Source: Candidatus Bathyarchaeia archaeon
Lineage (GTDB): Archaea > Thermoproteota > Bathyarchaeia > 40CM-2-53-6
Length of the DNA stretch: 64,000 nucleotides
Reading direction: 5' to 3'
Assembly (NCBI GenBank): GCA_035935655.1
Contig: DASYWW010000062.1
Location: 62,001-126,000 of the forward strand
Below the pieces are notes generated by a model. That model had not been told where the DNA came from. It did not search any database and saw nothing but the letters and a program-made list of their open reading frames with translations. Positions 16,634 through 25,470 of this stretch are shown here, piece by piece. Position numbers and translations under genes: made by a program. How positions within the stretch are numbered: the stretch's first letter is position 1; each line of letters starts with the position of its first letter.

Positions 16634-17593
16634 TCAGCTTGAAATGAGAGCGTCCCGAAATTCTGCTTCTACTTGAGCGAGCTGTTCCAGCGAGTCTGCT
16701 ACCCTCGCCCATTTCTTCAGAACGGCGAAGGTTTGCGAAGCACCGAAAAGCTCAGCCTGCTTCTCCTTCATCCGCGCTAGTTCTGGATTCTTAGAGCCGA
16801 AGAAGTTGGCGAAGTCTAGCGCTCTCCTGGCTCCCAGTTTGAGCGAGAAGAACACCATAAAGCCCCGCTCAGCTGGTGAGACCTTGTCCTGTTTCACATG
16901 TTTCGCAAGTGTCATGATGGCATTCGAGTCTATGGTCCAGTTTTGCTTCGCCGCCAGGCTCTCAGCCTCTGAGTATACTTCTTTGAAGGATCTGAGGGTC
17001 GAGTCGTAAAGTTCATTCTGGCTCGGGCGATGGATCCGTCGCGGATAAGTCCAGTAGCGATAGTGTCCCCGATGGTAAGGTATACTGTCCGCTCGCCAGG
17101 CCAGCTCCAACTGCCGAAACGGAAGAAGAACACTTGGGAAGCCCTCTGGGTCATGAATCATAACGCCGTCTTTCTCAAATCGGTAGGCCAGAACGAAATG
17201 GTCGGCGCCCATCATTCTCTTGTGCAACGGGTTATGAGTAAGGAATCCCATGTCTAGCGGTCCAAGAACAGCCGCTGAGGTGGCAAGGTCGGATCTCAAT
17301 TGTTCAGTGGGAGGTTGGCCTGGGTCGCTGGTCATCTTCTCCTCGAAGCCAAAGCCTAGCAGGTGAAGAGCGCGGGTTATTCCTAGATCTGGCGGGTTGG
17401 ATATGCTGCTGAAGAATAGAAGTTTCTCTTTGGGCAGCCAGAACGCTCCAAGGCCGACCCCTGTGTAGGCTTCCATTTCGCGGGGGGAAACTTGTTCTCC
17501 GATCGTCGAGAGCAGCATGGAGGCTGTGTTAGAGTAGCAGTATGGGCCATTCCCGTAGAACGGGATCAGTTTCGTTTCTGCTTTCAACATCAT
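16634..17593 (-). CDS. BtrH-like papain-fold protein
   Basis: Matches the N-terminal domain of butirosin-biosynthesis protein BtrH: an early nucleophile motif GPYCYSNTASMLL near residue 16 and a later ADHFVLAYRFEKDGVMIHDPEG near 130-150 that would supply His and Asp. BtrH transfers an acyl group between a carrier protein and an aminoglycoside. Here there is no antibiotic cluster nearby. The C-terminal 130 residues are helical and belong to no family I know. A free-standing acyltransferase or peptidase is likely. Confidence 0.7.
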   Translation of the reverse strand: MMLKAETKLIPFYGNGPYCYSNTASMLLSTIGEQVSPREMEAYTGVGLGAFWLPKEKLLFFSSISNPPDLGITRALHLLGFGFEEKMTSDPGQPPTEQLRSDLATSAAVLGPLDMGFLTHNPLHKRMMGADHFVLAYRFEKDGVMIHDPEGFPSVLLPFRQLELAWRADSIPYHRGHYRYWTYPRRIHRPSQNELYDSTLRSFKEVYSEAESLAAKQNWTIDSNAIMTLAKHVKQDKVSPAERGFMVFFSLKLGARRALDFANFFGSKNPELARMKEKQAELFGASQTFAVLKKWARVADSLEQLAQVEAEFRDALISS

Positions 17594-17628
17594 ACCCGCC
17601 TATAACCGGTCTGTTCGTATTATGTTTG

Positions 17629-18111
17629 ATGAGTTCAAGTTATAGCGGTAGAAACGAGGCTGGCCGGTCGACCTTGGACGATCTTCTCAACAACCTGATC
17701 GGTCGCTGGTCCCTAACTGGAAAGATGGGTGACACAGCTCTCTACCAAGAGGTCAACGCAAAGTGGGTGCTTCGGGAATTGTTCGTGGAGATGCGCTGCT
17801 CCCCCCTTAGAGTCGGCGAGAAAGGAAACCCCGACTATGAGGCTCTCTATCTGATGGGGTATGACAAGAAGACCGGTGAATACATTCTGCATCTTTTCGA
17901 TACGTTCGGTGTGACCTCGAAACCCGTTCCAGGAATCGGCGTGCGCAAGGACAACTCCATTCGCTTCAAGTTCGACTACACAGTTGGGCCGTGGTTTAAC
18001 ACATTCACCTGGGATCCTGACAGGAGATCTTGGAAGAACATCATCACATACGAACAGAAAGATGGACCCAAGGGAACGTTTGCAGAAAAAGAACTGATTG
18101 CTATCAGATGA
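17629..18111 (+). CDS. DUF1579-like lipocalin-fold protein
   Basis: A beta-barrel type protein with NLIGRWSLTGKMG near the start, RELFVEMRC, YEALYLMGYDKKTGEY and a final ITYEQKDGPKGTF. This order of strands fits DUF1579 and related lipocalin-like proteins that may bind small hydrophobic ligands. I chose ATG 17629 because CTATAACC at 17600-17607 sits about 26 bases upstream, giving a leaderless transcript. The longer frame back to 17542 overlaps the divergent gene. Confidence 0.72.
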   Translation: MSSSYSGRNEAGRSTLDDLLNNLIGRWSLTGKMGDTALYQEVNAKWVLRELFVEMRCSPLRVGEKGNPDYEALYLMGYDKKTGEYILHLFDTFGVTSKPVPGIGVRKDNSIRFKFDYTVGPWFNTFTWDPDRRSWKNIITYEQKDGPKGTFAEKELIAIR

Positions 18112-18135
18112 GCCATACGGATGAGATTGGTGCTG

Positions 18136-18303
18136 TTAACAGTCCGAGCATCCAGACCTTAGCGGTTCGAAGACTGTTTCGCCGCAGTGTTCGCAGACAA
18201 GAATTTTTCCGATGAACTCGTTGTCAGAACGATATCTTGTTTCATGAACTGTTGATGCGCTACACGTCTGACAGAACAGTTGAGGTTCGAGACCGCGATC
18301 CAT
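18136..18303 (-). CDS. Small zinc-ribbon protein (55 aa)
   Basis: Reading from ATG at 18301-18303 to TAA at 18136-18138 gives a 55-residue protein with three cysteine pairs: LFCQTCSAS, LVCEHCGETVF and GCSDC at the very end. The first two pairs form a classic zinc ribbon. Proteins of this size and pattern in archaea act as transcription- or translation-linked adaptors, but the role here is unknown. The surrounding bases on the other strand contain no gene. Confidence 0.7.
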   Translation of the reverse strand: MDRGLEPQLFCQTCSASTVHETRYRSDNEFIGKILVCEHCGETVFEPLRSGCSDC

Positions 18304-18426
18304 GAAGACAGGTTATCATTGCCCACGAGAATAAACGAGAGAGTGCAGCAAATCTAATGTCCGTTTGCTCCATGCGAATTCATCGGCAGACCGGTAATAA
18401 TTAGCTGTTAAGCCTGTTCTGATTTT

Positions 18427-18933
18427 CTATCGCCCTTGTAATATTCCTCCTTCATCTCTGAACTTTTGAGCGCCCGGAGCCATGAAGACGTAGACTCCCA
18501 ATCTCCTGTAGTTCTTCCGTATCCAGCGGTTTATCGACTCGAACCAGTTTCTGAATTCCGCAGGCTTCTTTGCAAGATCCTGCCTCTGGTTGTCGATGTA
18601 GTTCATGTCGGCCTGAATTCCTCCCGGCAGCATGACTCGTGACACCATCCAAGAGCGCCAATACTCGATGACAGGCGACTGAAACCCGTCAACTACATAG
18701 TAGCCCTTCTCAGGGACCTGTTCAGTAACAAGTGGCATCCCAGCCTCAGCATACTGCAACCAAAATCTCCGGGTCGACTCGTCCTGCGACGCCTCGGGAA
18801 AACTGTCTACAGGCGAAAAATCGGACCTAGGCGAGGTAGCGGGCAGAATCAGCAGGTTACCAAGGGACCGAAGATACTCCAGGAAGCGATCTTCGTCTTC
18901 TCTAGACATGTAGAGAACCAGCAGCTTAGGCAA
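18427..18933 (-). CDS. Hypothetical protein (168 aa)
   Basis: A soluble alpha/beta protein. An N-terminal strand (KLLVLYMSREDEDRFLEYL) leads to a central region with TRRFWLQYAEAGMPLVTEQV, GYYVVDGFQSPVIEY and a final NRWIRKNYRRLGVYVF. Aromatic residues are abundant. I do not recognise the family. The start is TTG at 18933. The overall look of paired strands and a tail-end WIRKNYR helix is reminiscent of proteins near toxin or defence genes, but no partner is visible. Confidence 0.6.
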   Translation of the reverse strand: MPKLLVLYMSREDEDRFLEYLRSLGNLLILPATSPRSDFSPVDSFPEASQDESTRRFWLQYAEAGMPLVTEQVPEKGYYVVDGFQSPVIEYWRSWMVSRVMLPGGIQADMNYIDNQRQDLAKKPAEFRNWFESINRWIRKNYRRLGVYVFMAPGAQKFRDEGGILQGR

Positions 18934-19248
18934 AGTCTAGATCGCTCGGTGTGATCCAAGCCCTTCGAAGCCGGCCGATACATGGCTTACTGCCGTTCTT
19001 GAAGCCGCCTCGTCGGATCCGCCCCGGAAAAGGAGGGGAGCGAAATCGCCAAGAATCAGCCCTGAACTCGGATCTTGAAAATGCCCCGATTCTCGCCTTC
19101 GAATCATTCGAGAATAGTGGCTGATTTCCCCTATCTTTCCCCCGTCATCCAAGCCCGATCGTGCCTTGAATCAACTGTCTCCCCGAGAAATCTTGCCAGA
19201 TGGAAATTTTCTCCAAAAAGAGGGGTAGGGGGTCTTAGCGATCGGGTC
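18934..19248. other. Intergenic region with a conserved hairpin element at its right end
   Basis: No gene was found in these 315 bases on either strand. On the minus strand, the last bases before the membrane-protein stop hold a hairpin followed by CTCTTTTTGG, so that end acts as a likely terminator. The remainder shows no clear promoter or repeat. Confidence 0.45.
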
Positions 19249-19263
19249 TCACGACGCAAGTCC
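19226..19263 (-). repeat. Copy A of a 38-base repeated hairpin element
   Basis: Matches 30968-31005 at 31 of 38 positions, with GTCTTAGCGA and CGACGCAAG identical in both. Arms CTTGCG and CGC(T)AAG can pair on the minus strand. The element overlaps the stop codon of the VTT-domain gene and is followed by a T run on the minus strand, as in a terminator or 3' UTR structure. Confidence 0.55.
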
Positions 19264-19881
19264 GGTAGTCCGACTGGAATCGGCGCTTGTGAATCCGCGT
19301 TTCAGTCTTGAAATGAGTCTCTCCATGTCAACCTTGTACAGGACTATCCCCAACACGACGAACACCATGGAGAATAGAATGGAGGCTTCGATACGCGACA
19401 GTCCGGTCAGACCAGTGGCCGTGTACAATCTTCCAAGCCCGACATACTCAAGGCCGATTTCGAGGAAACTCTTCAGAACCTTCGCGACGAAGGTGATGAT
19501 GAAAATCCCGGTGAGCTTTGAACTGCTTGCCCCTGCCCCCAAGTACACGTAATCGTCGAGTGGGAGACCTGGGATCAGCGCGGTTACAAAAACCACCGCC
19601 CGACCTGTCTTCCGTTCGAGCATTCTTCCAAGGAACATCACACTCTTGTTACGTCCCAATCGCCCGCTGAACCCCTTTCCACCAGCATAAAGTACCAGTT
19701 TTCCCAGGGAAGCTCCAGCTGCGGTGGCTAGAACGATCAGTGCAAAATTTCCAACTGAGAACCCGGCGGCAAGAAGTGCAGTGGTAGCAATCAGAGTGTA
19801 AGACGCTCCAAAGAAAGGAGTCGCGTTTGACCCCAGAGACACTAGGAAAAGAATGAGGATCGAAAGTAAGCCTAGAGCCAA
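19249..19881 (-). CDS. VTT-domain (DedA/SNARE-associated-like) membrane protein
   Basis: 210 residues with about five hydrophobic helices. The central GKLVLYAGGKGFSG, then AVVFVTALIPGLPLDDYVYLGAGAS, is the conserved re-entrant loop region of VTT/DedA proteins, with the proline and acidic residues expected. Relatives are undecaprenyl-phosphate or phospholipid transporters and scramblases. The predicted start is TTG. Its stop codon lies inside a repeated hairpin element. Confidence 0.8.
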   Translation of the reverse strand: MALGLLSILILFLVSLGSNATPFFGASYTLIATTALLAAGFSVGNFALIVLATAAGASLGKLVLYAGGKGFSGRLGRNKSVMFLGRMLERKTGRAVVFVTALIPGLPLDDYVYLGAGASSSKLTGIFIITFVAKVLKSFLEIGLEYVGLGRLYTATGLTGLSRIEASILFSMVFVVLGIVLYKVDMERLISRLKRGFTSADSSRTTGLAS

Positions 19882-19914
19882 TTCTTCACAACTAGAACTT
19901 TCGGCTTGATCCCT

Positions 19915-22404
19915 CTAAGGATTTGCGGATCGTGGCTCTTCTTTCTTGTCAAATTTGACTCTTCTCAAGCGGTTGGGACCCCACCAAGCCCTCTGACCCA
20001 GAACAGACATGATCGCTCGGACAAGATAGGTGCGAACAACCATCGCGTCCAGAACCACAGCCAGAGCGATCGCGAAACCGAACCCTTCCAGCAAACGATT
20101 AGATGACAACAAGAGCGATCCAAGAGCACCGGCAAGAATCAGCGCCAGAGCGGTAATTATTCCCCCAGTTCGATCAACCGCGTCAACCACCGCCTGACGA
20201 GTTTCCTTGCCCTTCTGCGCCTCCTCCCTAATTCGCGTTAGAATGAAGATGTTGTAATCCATCCCGATACCGTAAAGCAATAGAAACAGCACAAGAGGGA
20301 TGATGAACAAGACCCCTGACTGCAGTACATTGTTGAAAAAGAGAAGAGTAGCCGCGTAAGCCCAGGTGATACTCAATCCAATCGAGAGAATCCCAGTTAC
20401 CGCAAGAGGATACGACCCAAGCACCACCAGCAAAACAACGAAAATCGCCGCGACCGTTAGAACTCTCATTGTATTGAACTGGTTGACCGTCTCGCCTGCA
20501 AAGTCTAGAGTAGAAGCGGAAGCACCCCCGACCAATATCATGTCCTGCGCTAGTGAAGCGTCGGATCGCTGAAGGCTCGTGACAACGCTTCGGATCCGGC
20601 TAACCGAGTCGAGAGACTTCGGAGTGAAGGGCTCGTCAAAAAATAGAACCGTTACCAACGCGGTTCGATTATCTTTTCCGATATTCCCTAGGACCGCAGA
20701 TCTCGTTAGTGGGTCCAGAGCTCTGATATTGGTCGCGTTCACGGGGACACCACTGGGACGAGTGGGTCCAATAACCTCCTTCACATTCGACAAGGCGGTA
20801 ATATTCTGACTCAGTTTTTCCAGGCTAGCTTGTGCACTAGCCGTGAGGTTCCCATTTGTAAGAATCGATGTGGGAAACTGCACGAGCACTTGTGTGGGGC
20901 CTATCTGGCCAGCACCGAAACTTTTCTCCAAGACTGCAAGACCATCAACACTCTCAGCATGAGTGAGTCCCGCCGTAAAGTCGTACGAGGTCGCACCTGT
21001 TAGTGATATGTATATAGCAGGGACCGAGACCAGCAAAGTCAACACCAGAACTAATGCCGGTCGTCTAACGCTGAAACTTGCCGCCCGCCGGAAATATCCC
21101 GGCCGCTCAGCTCTCTTCTTCCTCGCCTTGATCGCGTAGCTCTCGAATCTCTTCCCTGACCTCGGCCAGAATATTCTGTCACCTGCAAGAAGGATGAAGG
21201 ATGGTATCAGTGTTAGGCTCACGAGCAGAGCGATTAGGACGCCGAAGCCGAGGCCGACACCAATCGATCGAAGCAGTGTGAAGCTGCTTATCGTCATTGC
21301 TCCGAACGCTATGATGACAGTAGTCGCACTGGTGGCGATGCTCTCTCCGGACCAGGTTACAGAAGTGTGGACTGCATCAGTCTTGGCGTGACCCTCGACG
21401 CGTTCTTCCCGGTAGCGCGCCATCAAGAAGATGGAGTAATCAGTTCCTACTCCGAGCATTATTGTGAACAAGAACGTTGTGGTCGTGTCCTGAATGGGAA
21501 TGATGTACTTGCCGATGAGATACAATCCTCCTTCAGTGATCATTAGTGCCATTCCGACGATGGTCAGAGGCACGAGGGGAGTAGCTATTGCAAAGAAGAA
21601 CAGTCCCGCCAGAATCAGTATTGCGCCTATAGTGACGGGTTCGATAAGGCTCAGATCCCTTTGGCTTCCAAGGGAAGAATCAGCGGTGGTAGCCAGATCT
21701 CCAGTGACGTAGGTCCGCGAAGGGCCGCCGTCGCTGGTCTTCAGCTGAGAGATAATATCCCGCATAGTCACTACATTCTTCAAGATCGGGTCAGTGTCGG
21801 CAGAGCCGAACGAGCCAGGGGATTTCGAGAAGCTCACTAGAACAATTATGACCTTGTTGTCCGGGCTGATGAAATTCTGGCGAATCGTCTGTGGGACAGG
21901 TACTGGATAGTTGGCGAGAGTGTGGTTCAATAAGATCTGATTAGCGGTTGACTGTGCGGCTGCGAAACTGTAGCCTTGTTGCAGGTAGTAACCAGTTAGG
22001 TACGCTCTTTCTATGCTGTAGATCGAGGTGACGTTCTCGACGCTGTTCAGAGTTCCCGGCACTAAAAGCCTCGTCTCTAGATCCAGGGTGAATCGCTTTG
22101 TCGCGTTGTTAGTAACATCGTTTCCTTCGAGCAGAATTATGGCGCTGGTGTTGGCTTGTGGATGGGGGAACTCTTGAGCCATTAGGCTCTGGGCCCTTGC
22201 AGACTCGGAGTTGCCTGATTGGCCGCCACTAGTGCTTGAGGTGACAACCGAGTTGAGTTGTTGAGATAAGGGGAGACTTACAGCAAAGAGCAGAATCCAA
22301 AAGACGATTATCAGCTTGTATCTTCTACCCACGAACGAGCCGATTCTCGCGAAAACCGGAACGCGAGATCCTTGAGTTGCTTGGGACGAATCGGGCCTGT
22401 TCAT
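19915..22404 (-). CDS. MMPL-family RND transporter (829 aa)
   Basis: Large exporter with two similar halves. Each has one helix, an extracellular domain (about 40-250 and 470-620) and five more helices. MMPL signature patterns are present: LGVGTDYSIFLMARYREE near residue 320 and LLYGIGMDYNIFILTRIREE near 715, with the proton-relay aspartates. Mycobacterial and haloarchaeal relatives export lipids or carotenoid-type molecules. It is one of two such genes here; the second (39630-43094) is longer. The gene starts with ATG and is divergent from the EamA gene. Confidence 0.92.
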   Translation of the reverse strand: MNRPDSSQATQGSRVPVFARIGSFVGRRYKLIIVFWILLFAVSLPLSQQLNSVVTSSTSGGQSGNSESARAQSLMAQEFPHPQANTSAIILLEGNDVTNNATKRFTLDLETRLLVPGTLNSVENVTSIYSIERAYLTGYYLQQGYSFAAAQSTANQILLNHTLANYPVPVPQTIRQNFISPDNKVIIVLVSFSKSPGSFGSADTDPILKNVVTMRDIISQLKTSDGGPSRTYVTGDLATTADSSLGSQRDLSLIEPVTIGAILILAGLFFFAIATPLVPLTIVGMALMITEGGLYLIGKYIIPIQDTTTTFLFTIMLGVGTDYSIFLMARYREERVEGHAKTDAVHTSVTWSGESIATSATTVIIAFGAMTISSFTLLRSIGVGLGFGVLIALLVSLTLIPSFILLAGDRIFWPRSGKRFESYAIKARKKRAERPGYFRRAASFSVRRPALVLVLTLLVSVPAIYISLTGATSYDFTAGLTHAESVDGLAVLEKSFGAGQIGPTQVLVQFPTSILTNGNLTASAQASLEKLSQNITALSNVKEVIGPTRPSGVPVNATNIRALDPLTRSAVLGNIGKDNRTALVTVLFFDEPFTPKSLDSVSRIRSVVTSLQRSDASLAQDMILVGGASASTLDFAGETVNQFNTMRVLTVAAIFVVLLVVLGSYPLAVTGILSIGLSITWAYAATLLFFNNVLQSGVLFIIPLVLFLLLYGIGMDYNIFILTRIREEAQKGKETRQAVVDAVDRTGGIITALALILAGALGSLLLSSNRLLEGFGFAIALAVVLDAMVVRTYLVRAIMSVLGQRAWWGPNRLRRVKFDKKEEPRSANP

Positions 22405-22541
22405 TCAATACATGCACTCATGGCCGTCGAGAGATGGCGATGCTGGCTTTCTAGGCTATTTACGCGTGATCATCAAAATTGTTTCAGATATTTGGCGCAA
22501 GATTCGGAGTCAAACTACTTAGGTCTAAGTTTGAATCCAGT

Positions 22542-23525
22542 ATGATCGTAGTCTTGACAGAAAAAACCCGTCTAGTCGTGGCCATTCCAGCTCGCTCGAC
22601 AAAGGTCCAGACGGAGCGTCAGAACTGGGCGGTTTACGGCGGACTCATCCTCACGATGTTTCTCTGGGGACTCGCATGGCCTGTTGGAAGACTCCTCGCA
22701 ACAAGCCTCCCACCCGTTTCTATCGCCGCGATTAGATATGCAATCGTCGTCCCAGTACTATTTGCTATCCTCTGGTTTAGAGAGCACTCTTTCAGAATCG
22801 AGAAGTCATGGATTCCAACTCTCGTCGTAATGGGAATTCTCAACACAACACTCTATCAGATCTTCTTTCTCTACGGCGTCAAGTACGCAGCTGCCAGCGA
22901 CGATTCTCTCGTCATCGGGATAGGGCCCGTGCTGATCGCAGTCATGGCCAGCTTCATTCTCAAAGAACGACTCACATGGATCAAGATTCTCGGCTTCGCT
23001 TCGGGGCTCGCGGGCATCCTCACAATCTCTATACTCTCTCCTAACACCCAAGTGATCAATAGACCGCTAGGCGTGACCCTTGTATTCGGTGGCGCAACAG
23101 TGTATGCACTCTACACTGTCTTACTGAGAAGATTCTTCTCAAAGAACCGTGCAGACAATCTCGGGCCTCAACAATCATCGCTTTCTATCCTATCGTGGAT
23201 CAGTCTGTTCGGCTGGTTCTTCCTAATTCCCTTCTCGCTGCTTGAAGCACCTGGGACTTACGCTTGGGACGCTGGGTCATGGCTCGGAATTGTCTACCTC
23301 GCTATTCTCTCGACCATAGTCGGATACTTCCTATACATCGAAGGCGTGTCGAAGATCGGAGCTGGGAGATCAGGAATCTTCGGCAACCTCGTACCAGTCT
23401 TCGGTGTGCTAACCTCCTTTCTCTTCTTCGCTGAAAACCTGAGCCCTTGGACCGCGGTCAGCTTCCTACTCATTTTGGCTGGAGTGCTCCTGGTCAACCG
23501 GCGAGTGAAGACCTCCGGTTCCTGA
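22542..23525 (+). CDS. EamA-family (DMT) transporter
   Basis: Ten predicted helices in two EamA repeats. The first begins NWAVYGGLILTMFLWGLAWPVGR and ends near the LKERLTWIKILGFASGLAGI loop; the second ends with FFAENLSPWTAVSFLLILAGVLLVN. Family members export amino acids, sugars or metabolites. ATG 22542 is preferred; an upstream TTG at 22479 would add 21 basic residues with no obvious role. Confidence 0.88.
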   Translation: MIVVLTEKTRLVVAIPARSTKVQTERQNWAVYGGLILTMFLWGLAWPVGRLLATSLPPVSIAAIRYAIVVPVLFAILWFREHSFRIEKSWIPTLVVMGILNTTLYQIFFLYGVKYAAASDDSLVIGIGPVLIAVMASFILKERLTWIKILGFASGLAGILTISILSPNTQVINRPLGVTLVFGGATVYALYTVLLRRFFSKNRADNLGPQQSSLSILSWISLFGWFFLIPFSLLEAPGTYAWDAGSWLGIVYLAILSTIVGYFLYIEGVSKIGAGRSGIFGNLVPVFGVLTSFLFFAENLSPWTAVSFLLILAGVLLVNRRVKTSGS

Positions 23526-23578
23526 GCCCATTTCTAATACCCCTGACCTCAAGGGAGCACTAGGAGCCCTGCCCCCGA

Positions 23579-24484
23579 ATGGGTCTCGACCCTTCAATAT
23601 CGTCGCGGAAGGTGGAGAAGCGGCTCTGGATTGCTCTCATCGTATCATTGGTGATCGCCATTGTAGAGTTCACCGGAGGCTTTCTAGGCCAGAGTCTCGC
23701 CTTGATCAGTGACTCCGGTCATGTACTAACTGATGTTCTAGCCGTGGGAGTGGGAATTCTAACTCTTCGACTAGGTCGGAAGCGTCATACCGCGAGACGG
23801 ACGTTTGGGTATCACAGAGCCGAGATATTCGCCGCGTTGATCAACGGCTCGACCCTGATAGCTATCGCCGTTATAATAATCTACGAAGCCTTCCTCAGAC
23901 TCCAGCAGCCCCCAGCCGTCCAAGGCCCACTAGTTCTGGTAATCGCATCAATCGGCCTCCTAGGGAACCTCAGTATTGCCGGGTTGCTGTCCCGCTCTGA
24001 AGGGACCAACCTCAATGTTCGAGGAGTGTTCCTGCATACTCTCGGAGATGCCCTATCATCCGTAGCCGTGGTCGTAAGCAGCCTCATCGTCATACTCACC
24101 GGCTACCAGGGAATAGACCCGCTAGCAGCAGCCATAATCGGAGTTCTCATCATGCTCAGTGCCTACCGCCTTGTAAGAGACTCGACAAACATCCTGTTGG
24201 AAGCCACTCCTAGACAGATGAATCTAGAAACTATCGCCAAGACGATTAGCAGTGTTGATGGGGTAAAGGGAGTTCACGACCTTCATGTCTGGACGATCAC
24301 TTCCGGCCTCTACGCGCTAAGCGGACACATCACTGTAGACGCAGACATGATCAGCGATGGGTCAAAGATATTGGGGAAGGTAGCATCTCGGTTGAAGGAG
24401 TCGTTTGGAATAGAACACGTTACCCTTCAAGTCGAGAAAGAGACACTTGAGAATATTCAGGGACACGAAACGTCTTCGATTTGA
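23579..24484 (+). CDS. Cation diffusion facilitator (zinc/cobalt efflux)
   Basis: CDF family protein of 301 residues. Six helices occupy about 15-205, and a C-terminal cytoplasmic domain holds the conserved GVHDLHVWTI motif. Metal-site residues are visible in helix 2 (SGHVLTD) and helix 5 (HTLGDALSS), giving the HxxxD pattern of zinc or cobalt exporters. The family acts as dimeric proton-metal antiporters. It lies 53 bases after the EamA gene. Confidence 0.93.
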   Translation: MGLDPSISSRKVEKRLWIALIVSLVIAIVEFTGGFLGQSLALISDSGHVLTDVLAVGVGILTLRLGRKRHTARRTFGYHRAEIFAALINGSTLIAIAVIIIYEAFLRLQQPPAVQGPLVLVIASIGLLGNLSIAGLLSRSEGTNLNVRGVFLHTLGDALSSVAVVVSSLIVILTGYQGIDPLAAAIIGVLIMLSAYRLVRDSTNILLEATPRQMNLETIAKTISSVDGVKGVHDLHVWTITSGLYALSGHITVDADMISDGSKILGKVASRLKESFGIEHVTLQVEKETLENIQGHETSSI

Positions 24485-24502
24485 TTCCACGCACGTCAGC
24501 GT

Positions 24503-25381
24503 CTAGCGACGACCAGAGCCATCGGCCCTTGGGACAGCGAGCGCGTTCAACTCATCAAATGTTATCGCGCTCTCGGTCAGGTTCTCGTAGGTTCCTTTCT
24601 CGACCACCTCCCTGGCAGCCCGTTTGAGTAGGCCCATCGCTGCGTAAGATGGGCTGGGACCGAAGCTCACACGTGCGACGCCGAGCCTCTGTAGCTCACT
24701 GATTTCCGGCAGACCCTTTCTCACCATGACGTTAACCGGAAAATCCAGGGCCAAGACGAAGGCCGCGATTGAAGCTTGGTCTACGAGACCCATGGGGTAG
24801 ACGCAGTCAGCTCCTGCGTCTCGGTAGGCTGTGGCTCGACGAACCGTCTCCTTGAATTTCGCTCCCTCGTCGCCCTCAGCGAATCTCAGTGCGTCGGTCC
24901 GAGCATTGATCACGAGAGGAATCCCTGTGGTCTCGCCGAGTTTTCTGATCGCCTTGACGTTTTCTACCTGTCTCTCAATCGGATAGAGTTTCTTCGTGGC
25001 ATGGGCAAAGTCTTCGATGTTTATTCCGACAGCTCCGTTCTTCAGAATCGCCTTAACCGTCACGAGAACTTCTCTCGTCGTCCTTCCAAAGCCAGCGACA
25101 ATGTCAGCGGAGAGTGGAACAGACAAGACCTTGGAAATTCTCCCAACCGCTGAGACAAACTCTTCCCTACCAATCACTTCACCGTCAGGATAACCTAGGG
25201 AGACTAACATCCCCGCGCTGGAAGTCGCGACAGCAGGGAACCCGGCATCTTCAAACACTCGTGCGCTTGGAACGTCCCATCCGTTCGGAAGGATCAGTAT
25301 CTGTTTTCCTTGGTGGAGTTCACGGAAGTCTTCTGCTTTCCTTTTCTGAGTCTTCGCTGTGAATTTGGGCAAGACTGTCAT
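24503..25381 (-). CDS. Isocitrate lyase/PEP mutase family protein
   Basis: TIM-barrel enzyme of the ICL/PEPM superfamily. The start is LPNGWDVPSARVFEDAGFPAVATSS, with the conserved pattern of a substrate-binding SSA loop near residue 54. A metal-site ADIVAGFG segment lies near 93, followed by GINIEDF and INARTDA. The KKCGH catalytic loop of true isocitrate lyases is missing, so a lyase acting on a 2,3-dimethylmalate- or oxaloacetate-like acid is more likely. It starts with ATG and stands alone. Confidence 0.87.
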   Translation of the reverse strand: MTVLPKFTAKTQKRKAEDFRELHQGKQILILPNGWDVPSARVFEDAGFPAVATSSAGMLVSLGYPDGEVIGREEFVSAVGRISKVLSVPLSADIVAGFGRTTREVLVTVKAILKNGAVGINIEDFAHATKKLYPIERQVENVKAIRKLGETTGIPLVINARTDALRFAEGDEGAKFKETVRRATAYRDAGADCVYPMGLVDQASIAAFVLALDFPVNVMVRKGLPEISELQRLGVARVSFGPSPSYAAMGLLKRAAREVVEKGTYENLTESAITFDELNALAVPRADGSGRR

Positions 25382-25470
25382 GCCGTGTTGGCTTGTCGGT
25401 TTTGTAAGCTTATCTAGGTTCCTTCAAGGATCGCTCTCAGAAAATTCCGAAAATGGATTGAAGCGGGGAT

